Numbered from the stretch's first letter, positions 21,137 to 29,156 are shown. The stretch is 61,308 nucleotides of DNA from Myxococcales bacterium (GCA_029862185.1 JAOTXX010000015.1:1-61308), one strand, 5' to 3'. Made by a program: numbers and translations. Notes: generated by a model not told the origin, from the letters alone.

Positions 21137-22999
21137 TTAGACCAGGAATTTACCGGCGCGGAGGCGCTGCGCTTCCATCTTCTCGAGCTCTCTGGAGCCG
21201 GAGATCACGATATCGGAGTCGGGGACGAAATCGAGGCTCTCGTCCATGCGTTCGTAGGGTACGGAGTTCAAGATGACCTTGATGGCGTTCAGCCGCGCCT
21301 TGTGCTTGTCGTTCGAGCGGATGATTTTCCAGGGCGCATGCGTGGTGTGCGTGCGTTTGAGCATTTCGTATTTCACGTTGGTAAACTCGTCCCAGCGCTC
21401 TTGGGCCTGCACATCGACCTCGCTCAGCTTCCACTGACGAAGCGGGTCCGCCTTGCGGCGCTCGAAACGCCGGTTTTGCTCGTCCTTGGTCACGCTGAAG
21501 TAAAGCTTGATGAGGACGGTACCCTGGCGCACGAGATCCTTCTCGAACCCAGTGACGCCGCGCATGAAGTTCTTGTAGTCCTTCTCGGAGCAGAACCCGA
21601 ACACCGGCTCCACCATCGCCCGGTTGTACCAGCTCCGGTCAAAGAGAACGACTTCGCCAGCGCGCGGAAAATGCTGAATGTACCTCTGGAAGAACCACTG
21701 GGTGCGCTCGTGCTCGGTGGGTTTGCCGAGCGCGACGACACGATAGTGCTTCTCGTTCATGTAGCGTGTGACGCGGCGAATGGTGCCGCCCTTGCCGGCC
21801 GCGTCTCGCCCTTCGAATAGAATGACCATTCGAGTGCCGCTCTCTTCGAGATACTGCTGCATCTTGATCAGCTCGGCTTGATAGGGCTTGAGGGTCTGCT
21901 CACGAAGGTAGCGGCGAAGCGCCTTCTTCTTCATGGTCGAGGCGGCAAGCGGGTCTTCCGGAGCTGTCGACGTCTGCTCGAGCGACTCGACTTCGTGCTG
22001 AAGCTCGACCGTGGCCTCTTGGCGCTTGGCGTTGACCTCGGGGGCGGTCGGCAGTGCCTCGGCGCCGTTGTGGGCCTGCGCTACGGCCTCCGGGTTCGTC
22101 TGTTCCTCGTCCATGATTCTCCTCGCGGTCGCTTGGGTAGATCCGTTGGTCCGCCGGGCAGCTGCCCGCGGCTGTTCGTCCCGATTCTCCGATGAAAAGG
22201 GCCGAGCCTTCGACGGGAGGCCCTGAAAATAGCAGCCCCGTCCTCCGAACGGATAATCGTAAGTTCCGTAGGTCCATTCGTAGCTCTGGCCAAAGGGCGA
22301 GACCAGCTCGAGGAGGTCTCGCTGGGAGTAGATGCGCAAAGTGCTGATGAGCGCGTCCCAGGTTCCGGCGGCCAGCGCGATTGGGGTCAGCCAGGTCCAT
22401 GCGGCTTTGGCGAGCCGGTCTCGCGGTGAGAGCAGCGGGGTTGCGAGGAGCGAGGGGATTCCGATGGGAATCAGGGGTAAGGCGCCTCTTGGGTCTCGCT
22501 CGAACGACTCGGAGATGAAGATCGGCGCTTGGCTCTCGACCGCGTCGCGAAGGATGGCGCCGGCGAGCTGCGGTGGGAAATGATGAAAGGCGTTGACGAT
22601 GACACGCGCGCGACCGTCGGAGAGAGCGGCGGGAATCCGCGTGGCGTCGACGGGTTCTGCGATGAAATCGATGCTCTCGGGATGTCGGGCCCGGGCGTGG
22701 GTCCAAATCGGCACGCGCGGGAACAGATCGGTAATCAAAAAGCGCGGCACGCGGATCCCAATGCGCTCCGCCTCCTCGGTAAGGATCTTGGCAGGGCCGG
22801 CCGCGCCGGCGCACAGGTCCAAAACGTCGAGCGTTCCGGCGGCCGAAAGGAAGTCGTCCATCACGGGCACGAGCGGCCGAAGGAAGCCACCCCAGTCGAG
22901 CGAACGGCTCAGCGTTTCGATGATCGTGTCTCGCAGGCTCGCCGGAACCCAGTCGCGATCGTTGAATTCAAAAAGGTGAGCTCTTGGAAGAAGGGGCAT
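21137..22999 (-). CDS. SAM-methyltransferase-like / polyphosphate kinase 2 fusion
   Basis: One uninterrupted 620-codon frame holds two unrelated modules. Residues 1-260 look like a class I methyltransferase (VLDLCAGAAGP as motif I, LITDLFPRVPIW, VNAFHHFPPQLAG). Residues 365-600 are PPK2: Walker A EGRDAAGKGGTIRR, ALGKPTEHERTQW, VLFDRSWYNRAMVEPVFG, then a basic lid. PPK2 phosphorylates nucleotides with polyphosphate or the reverse. The linker (261-365) is charged and low-complexity. ATG 22114 (residue 296) has its own strong ribosome site, so a free PPK2 may also be made. It follows the thioesterase gene by 32 bases. Confidence 0.85.
   Translation of the reverse strand: MPLLPRAHLFEFNDRDWVPASLRDTIIETLSRSLDWGGFLRPLVPVMDDFLSAAGTLDVLDLCAGAAGPAKILTEEAERIGIRVPRFLITDLFPRVPIWTHARARHPESIDFIAEPVDATRIPAALSDGRARVIVNAFHHFPPQLAGAILRDAVESQAPIFISESFERDPRGALPLIPIGIPSLLATPLLSPRDRLAKAAWTWLTPIALAAGTWDALISTLRIYSQRDLLELVSPFGQSYEWTYGTYDYPFGGRGCYFQGLPSKARPFSSENRDEQPRAAARRTNGSTQATARRIMDEEQTNPEAVAQAHNGAEALPTAPEVNAKRQEATVELQHEVESLEQTSTAPEDPLAASTMKKKALRRYLREQTLKPYQAELIKMQQYLEESGTRMVILFEGRDAAGKGGTIRRVTRYMNEKHYRVVALGKPTEHERTQWFFQRYIQHFPRAGEVVLFDRSWYNRAMVEPVFGFCSEKDYKNFMRGVTGFEKDLVRQGTVLIKLYFSVTKDEQNRRFERRKADPLRQWKLSEVDVQAQERWDEFTNVKYEMLKRTHTTHAPWKIIRSNDKHKARLNAIKVILNSVPYERMDESLDFVPDSDIVISGSRELEKMEAQRLRAGKFLV
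22114..22124 (-). promoter_or_regulatory. internal ribosome binding site and start for PPK2
   Basis: GAGGAG at 22124-22119 on the minus strand is followed four bases later by ATG at 22114, in frame inside the fusion gene. A 14-bp palindrome (CGGGCAGCTGCCCG, 22155-22168) lies just upstream. Together they look like a former or active intercistronic boundary. Confidence 0.6.
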
Positions 23000-23031
23000 G
23001 GTTTGTCGCTTGCCAAGGGAAGGTGGCCGGC

Positions 23032-23502
23032 TCAGGCCGAGCGTTCAGCCGCACGGCGTTGCTCGCGGCGCTCGGCCGCTTGGGCAGCGACCCGGTGCTC
23101 GTCTTCGTTTTGGGTGAGCAATGGCGGGACGGGGCAGGGTTTCCCGTCGTCGCCGAGGTTGACGAAGGTCGCCCGTGCATCGGCGCACAGGGAGCGCGCC
23201 CCGGTCACCGCATGCTCGACTTCGACGCGTACGGCGATTTCCATCGAGGTGGTGAACGCGGCATTGAGGCGCGCGGTCAGGCTCACCACATCCCCGACTT
23301 TGATGGGCGCTTTGAACTCCAGAGCATCGACTCGGGCCGTGACGCAGACGCTGCCGCAGTGGCGTTTTGCGGCGATCGAGCTGCAGATGTCGATCCAACT
23401 CATGATGACCCCGCCAAATGCGGTGCCAATGGCGTTGGTGTGCTGGGGCAGCACGAGCTCGGTCATCTCGGTGAACGACTCCGAAGAGGGCTTCGCATCC
23501 AT
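23032..23502 (-). CDS. hotdog-fold acyl-CoA thioesterase
   Basis: A 156-residue thioesterase of the YciA/BFIT-like hotdog group, hydrolysing acyl-CoA to acid and CoA. Visible motifs are LPQHTNAIGTAFGGVIMSWID, which carries the family N-G-x-x-F-G-G catalytic region, and the strand AIKVGD-type block (FKAPIKVGDVVSLTARL). The last 20 residues are Arg/Glu-rich. ATG 23502 is preferred; the frame is open ten codons further to a TTG. It is divergent from the NAD(P)HX repair gene and upstream of the fusion gene on the same strand. Confidence 0.88.
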   Translation of the reverse strand: MDAKPSSESFTEMTELVLPQHTNAIGTAFGGVIMSWIDICSSIAAKRHCGSVCVTARVDALEFKAPIKVGDVVSLTARLNAAFTTSMEIAVRVEVEHAVTGARSLCADARATFVNLGDDGKPCPVPPLLTQNEDEHRVAAQAAERREQRRAAERSA

Positions 23503-23551
23503 GGGCGAAGCATAAGGTGTGCCCCCTGGCAATTAAAGGCATAATCCGAAC

Positions 23552-25060
23552 GTGGAGCGGCTTTTCACACGCAACGAGTCGCGCGATGTCGATCGCGCAG
23601 CCATGGACGAGCTCGGGGTCGCCAGCCTGGTCTTGATGGAGAATGCCGGCCGCGGCGCGTGCGATGTGATTTGCGACCTGTTCGGCGAGCGCCTCGACCG
23701 CGTCACGCTGGTCGGAGGGCCGGGTCAAAACGGCGGCGATGCCTGGGTCATCGCGCGCCGTTTGACGCTCCTGGGCCATCGGCCGCTCGCGGTGCTGGTC
23801 GGCGATGCGTCGCGGCTACGTGGCGACGCGCAAGTCAATTGGACTCTGCTTGGCGTGCTCGGCGTCGAGGCCGTGGAGGTGTCCCCGGACGACGCGCAGT
23901 CGATTGCCACGCGCCTCGAGGACGCGACGCTGATCGTCGACGGTCTCTTTGGCACCGGTCTCGATCGGCCGGTCACCGGCGGCTATGCCGAGGCGATTGC
24001 AGCAATGGATGTAGCCCCGGTGCCGCTGGTGTCGTTGGATCTCCCAAGCGGGCTCGACGCGGATACGGGCGGCATCTTCGGCGTCGCACCACTGGCGTCG
24101 CTGACCGTCACATTTGCAGGTCACAAGCGTGGGCTTCACCAGTACCCCGGTGTCGAGCATGCCGGCGCGGTGCGCGTCGCCGACATCGGGATCCCAATCA
24201 CGGGCTCGACCGCCGCGAGCCTGTGGACGAGTGAAGACCTTGGCACGCTCATCGCACCGCGCGCCGCTGACGCGCACAAAGGCAGCAACGGGCACCTGCT
24301 CGTCATCGGCGGCGCACCGGGAAAGACAGGCGCAGCCGTGCTGGCCGGTCGAGCCGCGTTCCGTGCGGGCGCGGGGCTCGTGACGATCGGCGCACGCCCT
24401 GATTCGCACGCGGCGCTGGAAGAGAAAGTCATCGAGCTGATGACCACGGTGCTTCCCGAGCAAGCCAACCAAGCCGCCGTGGAGGCGCTCTGCGAAGGCA
24501 AGGGCGCCGTCGTCCTGGGGCCGGGGCTCGGGCTCGATGCGCTTGGATGTGCGTGGGTGTTGGCGTTCGCCATGCACGCCCCGGTTCCCGTCGTGGTCGA
24601 TGCAGACGGCCTGACCCTTCTCGCAGACGAGGGGCTCGACTCCCTCAAAGGCGCCGCCGGACCCAGGATCCTCACCCCGCATCCAGGCGAAGCGGCGCGC
24701 CTCCTCGGGCGCTCGACCCCGGACGTTCAAGCCGACCGATACGGCGCTGCCGAGGCGCTGGCAAAGGAATCCGGGCAGGTCGTGATCTTGAAAGGCGCAC
24801 GGAGTATCGTCGCCGGCGCGGGGGAGATTCGCGTCTGCGCGGAAGGAACTCCGGCCCTCGGGGTCGCAGGAACAGGCGATGTACTGAGCGGCGTGGTCGG
24901 GGCACTCACGATGAGCGTTGCCCCGGTGGATGCCGCCATTGCCGGAGCGCTCTTGCACGCCCTTGCCGGTGAGGCCGCCGCGGTCGGTGACCGAGGCCTC
25001 ATCGCGTCCGAAGTCGCCGACGCGGTCCCCGCGGTGTTGGCCGCCCAGCTCCAGGGCTGA
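23552..25060 (+). CDS. nnr: bifunctional NAD(P)H-hydrate epimerase / ADP-dependent dehydratase
   Basis: A 502-residue repair enzyme for hydrated NADH/NADPH. The YjeF_N epimerase domain (about 1-215) shows GGPGQNGGDAWVIARRL and VDGLFGTGLDRPV. The ribokinase-like C-terminal dehydratase (about 230-500) shows KGSNGHLLVIGGAPGKTGA, LTPHPGEAARLLG and the catalytic GTGDVLSG. Length and domain order are those of E. coli Nnr. The start (GTG 23552) is 49 bases from the divergent thioesterase start. Confidence 0.95.
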   Translation: MERLFTRNESRDVDRAAMDELGVASLVLMENAGRGACDVICDLFGERLDRVTLVGGPGQNGGDAWVIARRLTLLGHRPLAVLVGDASRLRGDAQVNWTLLGVLGVEAVEVSPDDAQSIATRLEDATLIVDGLFGTGLDRPVTGGYAEAIAAMDVAPVPLVSLDLPSGLDADTGGIFGVAPLASLTVTFAGHKRGLHQYPGVEHAGAVRVADIGIPITGSTAASLWTSEDLGTLIAPRAADAHKGSNGHLLVIGGAPGKTGAAVLAGRAAFRAGAGLVTIGARPDSHAALEEKVIELMTTVLPEQANQAAVEALCEGKGAVVLGPGLGLDALGCAWVLAFAMHAPVPVVVDADGLTLLADEGLDSLKGAAGPRILTPHPGEAARLLGRSTPDVQADRYGAAEALAKESGQVVILKGARSIVAGAGEIRVCAEGTPALGVAGTGDVLSGVVGALTMSVAPVDAAIAGALLHALAGEAAAVGDRGLIASEVADAVPAVLAAQLQG

Positions 25061-25091
25061 CTCGACCTGTGCGGACGCTTAGGGGACAGCT

Positions 25092-25109
25092 TGACACGAC
25101 ACCGTGTCA
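25092..25109. promoter_or_regulatory. inverted repeat upstream of the ECF sigma gene
   Basis: TGACACGACACCGTGTCA contains a 6-bp inverted repeat (TGACAC/GTGTCA) and a second overlapping one (GACAC-C-GTGTC). It lies 64 bases upstream of the -24 element of the sigma54-type promoter, a possible activator or repressor site. It could also form a weak terminator hairpin for nnr. Confidence 0.35.
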
Positions 25110-25172
25110 GCGAACGGACAAGCTGGCGGTTCGGCCTGCGCGCCTTCCGCGAAATGTTTGGGTTTTTCGGGG

Positions 25173-25188
25173 TGGCATCCGGGTTGCA
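25173..25188 (+). promoter_or_regulatory. sigma54-type (-24/-12) promoter
   Basis: TGGCATccgggTTGCA matches the RpoN consensus TGGCAC-N5-TTGCW at all but one position, with the GG and GC doublets correctly spaced. The predicted transcript start near 25199 leaves a leader of about 17 bases that contains GGAGA ahead of the ATG at 25216. Confidence 0.7.
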
Positions 25189-25215
25189 ATGAAATCGGGG
25201 GTGGAGACCGCCTGA

Positions 25216-25734
25216 ATGAAGACCCAAGCACAATACAACGAAGAAATCCTGCCCTGCGTACCCGAGCTTTCCCGGACCGCCCTCCGACTGACTCGCGGCA
25301 CCGCCTTTGCCGACGACCTCGTGCAAGAGACCCTAGCTCGCGCTTGGCAAGCGCGCGCGAGCTTTCGCCCTGGCACCAACGCACGCGCCTGGACCCGGCG
25401 CATCTTGTTCAACACCTACATCAACCACTATCGAAAGAAAAAGCGCGAGCGCGAAGCCCTCGAAGAGCTTCGCGGCCTGGCATCGGTGAAGGCTCGATCG
25501 GCGCACGATGGATTCAGCGACGAAGTGCTCGCCGCGCTCCGTTCCTTGAAGCCCGAGTTCCGCGAAGCCGTGGAGCTCGTCGACCTGGGTGACCTTTCGT
25601 ACCAGGACGCCGCCGAGCGCTTAGCCTGCCCCGTGGGCACCGTGATGTCCCGCCTTCACCGGGGGCGGAAGCGCCTCAAGAGCACCCTGGCCAACTACGC
25701 GGTGGACCAAGGCATCGTCCGGTCGGCGGCCTAG
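25216..25734 (+). CDS. ECF (sigma-70 family) RNA polymerase sigma factor
   Basis: A 172-residue extracytoplasmic-function sigma factor. Region 2 is visible around DDLVQETLARAWQARASF and ARAWTRRILFNTYINHYRKK; region 4 as a helix-turn-helix in SYQDAAERLACPVGTVMSRLHRGRKRLK. It has sigma2 and sigma4 only. No anti-sigma factor gene is adjacent: upstream is nnr, downstream the MoeB fusion. A sigma54-type promoter precedes it, suggesting a sigma cascade. A short hairpin follows the stop. Confidence 0.92.
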   Translation: MKTQAQYNEEILPCVPELSRTALRLTRGTAFADDLVQETLARAWQARASFRPGTNARAWTRRILFNTYINHYRKKKREREALEELRGLASVKARSAHDGFSDEVLAALRSLKPEFREAVELVDLGDLSYQDAAERLACPVGTVMSRLHRGRKRLKSTLANYAVDQGIVRSAA

Positions 25735-25791
25735 CCCTCGCGCCAAGGAAAGCAATACCCGACAAAACCGATGTGAAAACCACAGTATAGG

Positions 25792-25810
25792 GGCTAAGGC
25801 CCCGTTAGCC
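25792..25810 (+). terminator. candidate terminator hairpin after the ECF sigma gene
   Basis: GGCTAA and TTAGCC pair around a 7-base GC loop, 57 bases after the sigma factor stop. No T tract follows, so the call is weak. Confidence 0.3.
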
Positions 25811-25838
25811 TTGACGAAACCGCCTAAAGTTACATATT
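25811..25838 (+). promoter_or_regulatory. candidate sigma70-type promoter for the MoeB fusion
   Basis: TTGACG (25811-25816) and CATATT (25833-25838) are separated by 16 bases. The predicted start of transcription falls at or next to the ATG at 25846, so the message would be leaderless or nearly so. Confidence 0.4.
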
Positions 25839-25845
25839 GGCGGGC

Positions 25846-27012
25846 ATGGCAAAGACATATGCTGACTTGCTCCAAGAGGTGAAGGCCGCCATCCGGCAGG
25901 TCTCTCTCGAGGACCTGAAGGAACGCCTCGAATCGGGCGAGGGCGTCATCCTCGTCGATGTTCGGGAGAAGGATGAGTGGCGGCAAGGCCATGTTCCCGG
26001 CGCGCTGCACATTCCGCGAGGCTTCCTCGAAATGCAATCGGGCTCGAGGCTGCCCGACAAAGACGCGAAGATTGTCACCATGTGTGCGGCCGGCATCCGA
26101 TCGGCGTTCGCGGCGAAAGTTCTCCAAGACCTCGGCTACAACAACGTCGAGTCGGCAAACCCAGGCTTCAATCAGTGGAAGGACCAAGGCTTCCCCACCA
26201 CCCAGCCGTTTGCGTTCACCGACGCACAGCTCAATCGCTACTCGCGCCATCTGCTCTTGCCGGAGGTGGGCGAGCAGGGTCAAGCGAAGCTGCTGCAAGG
26301 GCGTGTGCTGCTGCTCGGCGCAGGTGGGCTCGGATCTCCGGCGGCGCTGTACCTCGCGGCCGCAGGCGTCGGGACTATCGGCCTGGTCGATGGCGATACG
26401 GTCGACGAGTCGAATCTGCAACGCCAGGTCTTGCACGGCCTCGATCGCGTCGGGGAGTCCAAAGTCGAAAGTGGCAAGCGCACGATTGAAAACCTCAACC
26501 CAGACGTCAACGTCATCGCGTTCAATGAGCGGCTCACGCGGCAAAACGTCGATCGAATCTTCGATCAAGATTGGGACGTCATCGTCGACGGCCTGGACAA
26601 CTTCGCCACCCGCTACCTCGTCAACGACGCCAGCGTGTGGAAAGACATTCCGGTCGTGCACGGCTCGATCTTCCGGTTCGACGGGCAGGTCACCACGTTC
26701 TGGCCAAGGCACGGTCCATGCTACCGCTGCCTCTACCCGGAACCGCCGCCGCCGCACTTGGCGCCATCCTGCGCCGAGGCCGGCGTCCTCGGTGTCCTTC
26801 CCGGAGCAATCGGCACGCTTCAGGCAACCGAGGCCGTCAAAATCGTGCTCGAGCGAGGCGACCCTTTGGTGGGGCGACTCCTCCAGTACGACTCGCTCCA
26901 AATGCAGTTCCGCACCTTCAAGCTCCGGCGCAACAAAGACTGCCCGGTTTGCGGCGACCATCCGACCATCACCGACTACATCGACTACGAGCATTTCTGC
27001 TCGGGCGGGTAA
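25846..27012 (+). CDS. moeB: rhodanese - MoeB/ThiF-family adenylyltransferase fusion
   Basis: A 388-residue E1-like enzyme that activates the C-terminus of a small sulfur carrier (MoaD/ThiS type) for sulfur transfer. An N-terminal rhodanese domain (about 15-120) has VDVREKDEWRQGHVPGA and an active-site Cys in MCAAGIRSAFA. The ThiF/MoeB domain follows with GAGGLGSPAALYLAAAGVG, NLQRQVLH, the zinc pairs CYRC and CPVC, and a candidate thioester Cys in APSCAEAGVLG. Known MoeZ/MOCS3 proteins carry the rhodanese at the C-terminus, so the order here is reversed. ATG 25846 is preferred over TTG 25837. Confidence 0.92.
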   Translation: MAKTYADLLQEVKAAIRQVSLEDLKERLESGEGVILVDVREKDEWRQGHVPGALHIPRGFLEMQSGSRLPDKDAKIVTMCAAGIRSAFAAKVLQDLGYNNVESANPGFNQWKDQGFPTTQPFAFTDAQLNRYSRHLLLPEVGEQGQAKLLQGRVLLLGAGGLGSPAALYLAAAGVGTIGLVDGDTVDESNLQRQVLHGLDRVGESKVESGKRTIENLNPDVNVIAFNERLTRQNVDRIFDQDWDVIVDGLDNFATRYLVNDASVWKDIPVVHGSIFRFDGQVTTFWPRHGPCYRCLYPEPPPPHLAPSCAEAGVLGVLPGAIGTLQATEAVKIVLERGDPLVGRLLQYDSLQMQFRTFKLRRNKDCPVCGDHPTITDYIDYEHFCSGG

Positions 27013-27017
27013 GAACC

Positions 27018-27057
27018 GGGGCGCGGAAGAACGCGCAACACGGGGTTCGGTCGAAGG
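27018..27057 (+). repeat. GC-rich 40-bp repeat element, copy 1
   Basis: It begins GGGGCGCGGAAGAACGCGC and continues with ACACGGGG and TCGAAGGG. Closely related copies lie at 27366-27404 (same strand) and 27516-27555 (opposite strand). It starts six bases after the MoeB fusion stop. Confidence 0.65.
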
Positions 27058-27060
27058 GCT

Positions 27061-27176
27061 TGCGCTGCCGCGGGTGTCTTGGGGGGCGGGGCGTTGGGTG
27101 GGTGGGGCGGTACGGCTTGTGCTGCCGCGGGTGTTGGGAGGTCGGGGCGTTGGGTGGGCTGCGTGGTGCGGCTTGT
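27061..27176 (+). repeat. two imperfect tandem units of about 58 bp
   Basis: Each unit starts GCTGCCGCGGGTGT and continues through GGGGCGTTGGGTGGG to a final GCGGCTTGT-type end (units 27061-27118 and 27119-27176). The second unit is also the beginning of the dispersed repeat. Confidence 0.65.
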
Positions 27177-27293
27177 TGGCACCGCCCCGCCCACCCCCAC
27201 CCGTAATCCTCCCTGGCGCGGCGGTCGCTGCGCTCCGCCTTGCCGGCGCGTTCGCGCCGGGCTTCGCCCTTCGGGCTCGCGCTGCCGCGCATG
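27119..27293 (+). repeat. dispersed intergenic repeat, copy R1
   Basis: This 175-bp stretch aligns with the reverse complement of 60031-60197. A 30-bp block is identical in both (27186-27215 and 60101-60130, containing CCCGTAATCCTCCCTG), and homology continues through CCGGGCTTCGCCCTTCGGGC-type sequence and the GCGTGGT region. Both copies lie just after a gene stop. Confidence 0.8.
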
Positions 27294-27323
27294 GCTTGGG
27301 GGGTTGGGGAACTGGTCTTGATG

Positions 27324-27337
27324 GCTCCGTACGGAGC
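27324..27337. repeat. perfect 14-bp palindrome
   Basis: GCTCCGTACGGAGC is self-complementary and lies between the dispersed repeat and the nested inverted repeats. It is a candidate dimer-binding or processing site; no gene depends on it clearly. Confidence 0.5.
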
Positions 27338-27365
27338 GACGCGGTTCGACATGTCTCCGTAGGGA

Positions 27366-27555
27366 GGGGCGCGGAAAAAGGCGCGATATGGGGCGGAGTC
27401 GACGTGTGAGTGACAATCGGCAAGACAGCAACCAACCCCGATTGGCGCGAGCTCCGAGGGGCGCCTTGCGTGGCCCCAGGCCCCAAGCCCCTCCGGCCAC
27501 CTTTGCAAGGCGCCCCGTTCGACGCAGCCCCGTGTCGCGCCTTTTTCCGCGCCCC
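27366..27555. repeat. nested inverted repeats (large stem-loop)
   Basis: Outer arms 27366-27394 and 27527-27555 are near-perfect complements sharing GGGGCGCGGAAAAAGGCGCG. Inside, GGGGCGCCTTGC (27458-27469) pairs perfectly with GCAAGGCGCCCC (27505-27516) and adjacent GTGGCC pairs with GGCCAC. The whole 190 bp could fold as one long hairpin. The rest of the gene-free stretch 27013-27623 holds only the repeats listed; I see no gene in it. Confidence 0.7.
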
Positions 27556-27623
27556 GGTAGCTGCAGCGCCAGCGCCAGTGTCGATCCGGCGACGTACACC
27601 GAACCGCGCTTGTGTTGTCCCCT

Positions 27624-28415
27624 TTACAGTTCCGGATCTGGGCAGTCGACGGTGACGACTCGGTTCACGTCGCAGTCGAGGTCTCCGTCTGAGGTGACTG
27701 CGGTGCATGTGATGGTCGCACCCGGCATGCCACCGGACGCCGGGGGGACGCACTCGACGAAGAAGTCTGCGACGATCGTGTCGGTGACCTCGATGCGCGC
27801 GCCCGGCGTGTCGCCACGGATGGTGCACGAGGCATCGGGGGTGCCATCGCCGGTGCAGTCGAGGAAGCTCACCAAGCAGGACGTCGACGCTTGCAGCGGG
27901 TCCAGCTCGTCGCACCTCAGCGCGAGCAGGTTGGGGCAAACGTTGAAGCTGGTTTCTGGAAAGAGCGGAAGACCGGCTGACGGGCATGAGAGCGGCACGA
28001 CGACTCTGGTGGCCGTGCCCGCAACGACCGAGAAGGGTACCTGTGCCGTGCAGATGACCTCGCCGTCGTCGTCATGGCCGCGTACCTGCATCCAGCACGA
28101 ACCGGGAGGGAGGTCGATGAAGCTCGTCCATGTGTCGCTTCGCGGCACGTCCAACATGCCGGTCTTGATGTCTCGGTTTTTTGCGGGTGCGAGCTCTCCA
28201 TCGAGCTTGACCTCACCGGGCGCGGTCGAGTCTTCGTCACCCAGGCAGCGGACCGAGTACTCGACGCTCTCGGGCAACGGCCCAAGGCTCTGGATGATCG
28301 CGCTCAGCTCGATGCTTTCCAACGCATCCGCCTGCCGACGGTCGTCGCTCCCGCAGGCGACCAGGATTCCTAGGCACAGCAGCGCGAGGGATCTTCTGGA
28401 CGGGGGAGAGGGCAT
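27624..28415 (-). CDS. putative secreted lipoprotein, Cys-rich
   Basis: A 263-residue protein starting at ATG 28415, chosen because it gives a compact lipoprotein signal (LALLCLGILVAC, Cys near 20). The mature protein has about 13 cysteines, often in CxxxxxxxxC patterns (VICTAQV, CTGDGTPDASC, VDCPDPEL). I do not recognise a family. The repeat tract lies downstream of its stop. Confidence 0.75.
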   Translation of the reverse strand: MPSPPSRRSLALLCLGILVACGSDDRRQADALESIELSAIIQSLGPLPESVEYSVRCLGDEDSTAPGEVKLDGELAPAKNRDIKTGMLDVPRSDTWTSFIDLPPGSCWMQVRGHDDDGEVICTAQVPFSVVAGTATRVVVPLSCPSAGLPLFPETSFNVCPNLLALRCDELDPLQASTSCLVSFLDCTGDGTPDASCTIRGDTPGARIEVTDTIVADFFVECVPPASGGMPGATITCTAVTSDGDLDCDVNRVVTVDCPDPEL

Positions 28416-28542
28416 GGATCGGCTCCGAAAGGGACCGGGAAGCGGAGACGGAGGTTCAGGAAAGCACGGGTCCAGCAAAAAGCCAAGGCGATGTCCCTCG
28501 GTTGGGGTTCTCGGACACCAGAGCTCACGCTGACAGTAGCCT

Positions 28543-29115
28543 TCAGCGCTTGACGAATGGAGCGACTGGGCCCTCCAGCGTGAACGGGTGCAGCTCGGCT
28601 CGCGCCTTTTCGGTGAAGCCGGTGCGGCCGATGCCGAGGTAGAGGCGGGGGCCCACTTTGCGCACCTCGTCGAACATGGTGTGAAGAAGCGCTCCGCCAG
28701 GGCCGCCTCGTTGGAAGCTGTTGAAGTCGGCGTACTCGAGGTGGAAGGCGTCTTTGGTGTCGCCAGGAATCTTGGAGGGGCCGAGGCGAGTCCGCATGCG
28801 TGCGGACCGTTTCACGCCCCGGGGCGTCATGAAACTGTTGTAGCCGTGTCCTTCGGTGGGTCCCGTGGGCTCGAACGCTTTGCACAGCCATCGGCCCTTC
28901 ACGTTCAACGCAAACGCGCTGAGCAAGTAGTCCCGCGCAGTTCCCTGGTCGAGCAGCCTCGCGGCGAACTCCCCGTGCATTTCTTCAAAGGGCGGCGCTT
29001 CGAGCTCGTGGTAGAGCGCAAGGAGCTCGTCACGCGGCATCATGTGCAGATCGAGGGCGCTGATCTTCTCGGACGGGGAGGGCTCGGAGCGGAGGGCGGG
29101 GGTTGGCTCTGACAT
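28543..29115 (-). CDS. conserved-looking protein of unknown function
   Basis: A 190-residue soluble protein with no signal peptide. Recognisable conserved-looking blocks are PPFEEMHGEFAARLLDQG, WLCKAFEPTGPTEGHGYNSF, LEYADFNS, LYLGIGRTGF and LEGPVAPF. The fold and role are unknown to me. It is divergent from the Cache-like lipoprotein gene across 49 bases that contain a perfect 10-bp inverted repeat. Confidence 0.7.
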   Translation of the reverse strand: MSEPTPALRSEPSPSEKISALDLHMMPRDELLALYHELEAPPFEEMHGEFAARLLDQGTARDYLLSAFALNVKGRWLCKAFEPTGPTEGHGYNSFMTPRGVKRSARMRTRLGPSKIPGDTKDAFHLEYADFNSFQRGGPGGALLHTMFDEVRKVGPRLYLGIGRTGFTEKARAELHPFTLEGPVAPFVKR

Positions 29116-29123
29116 GGGGGGAG

Positions 29124-29156
29124 TGTAGCAGGGGCACTGGCACTGACCCTGCTACA
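29124..29156. promoter_or_regulatory. 10-bp inverted repeat between divergent genes
   Basis: TGTAGCAGGG and CCCTGCTACA are perfect complements separated by 13 bases (GCACTGGCACTGA). The element fills the 49-base gap between the divergent starts at 29115 and 29165, so it is well placed as an operator for both. Confidence 0.5.
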
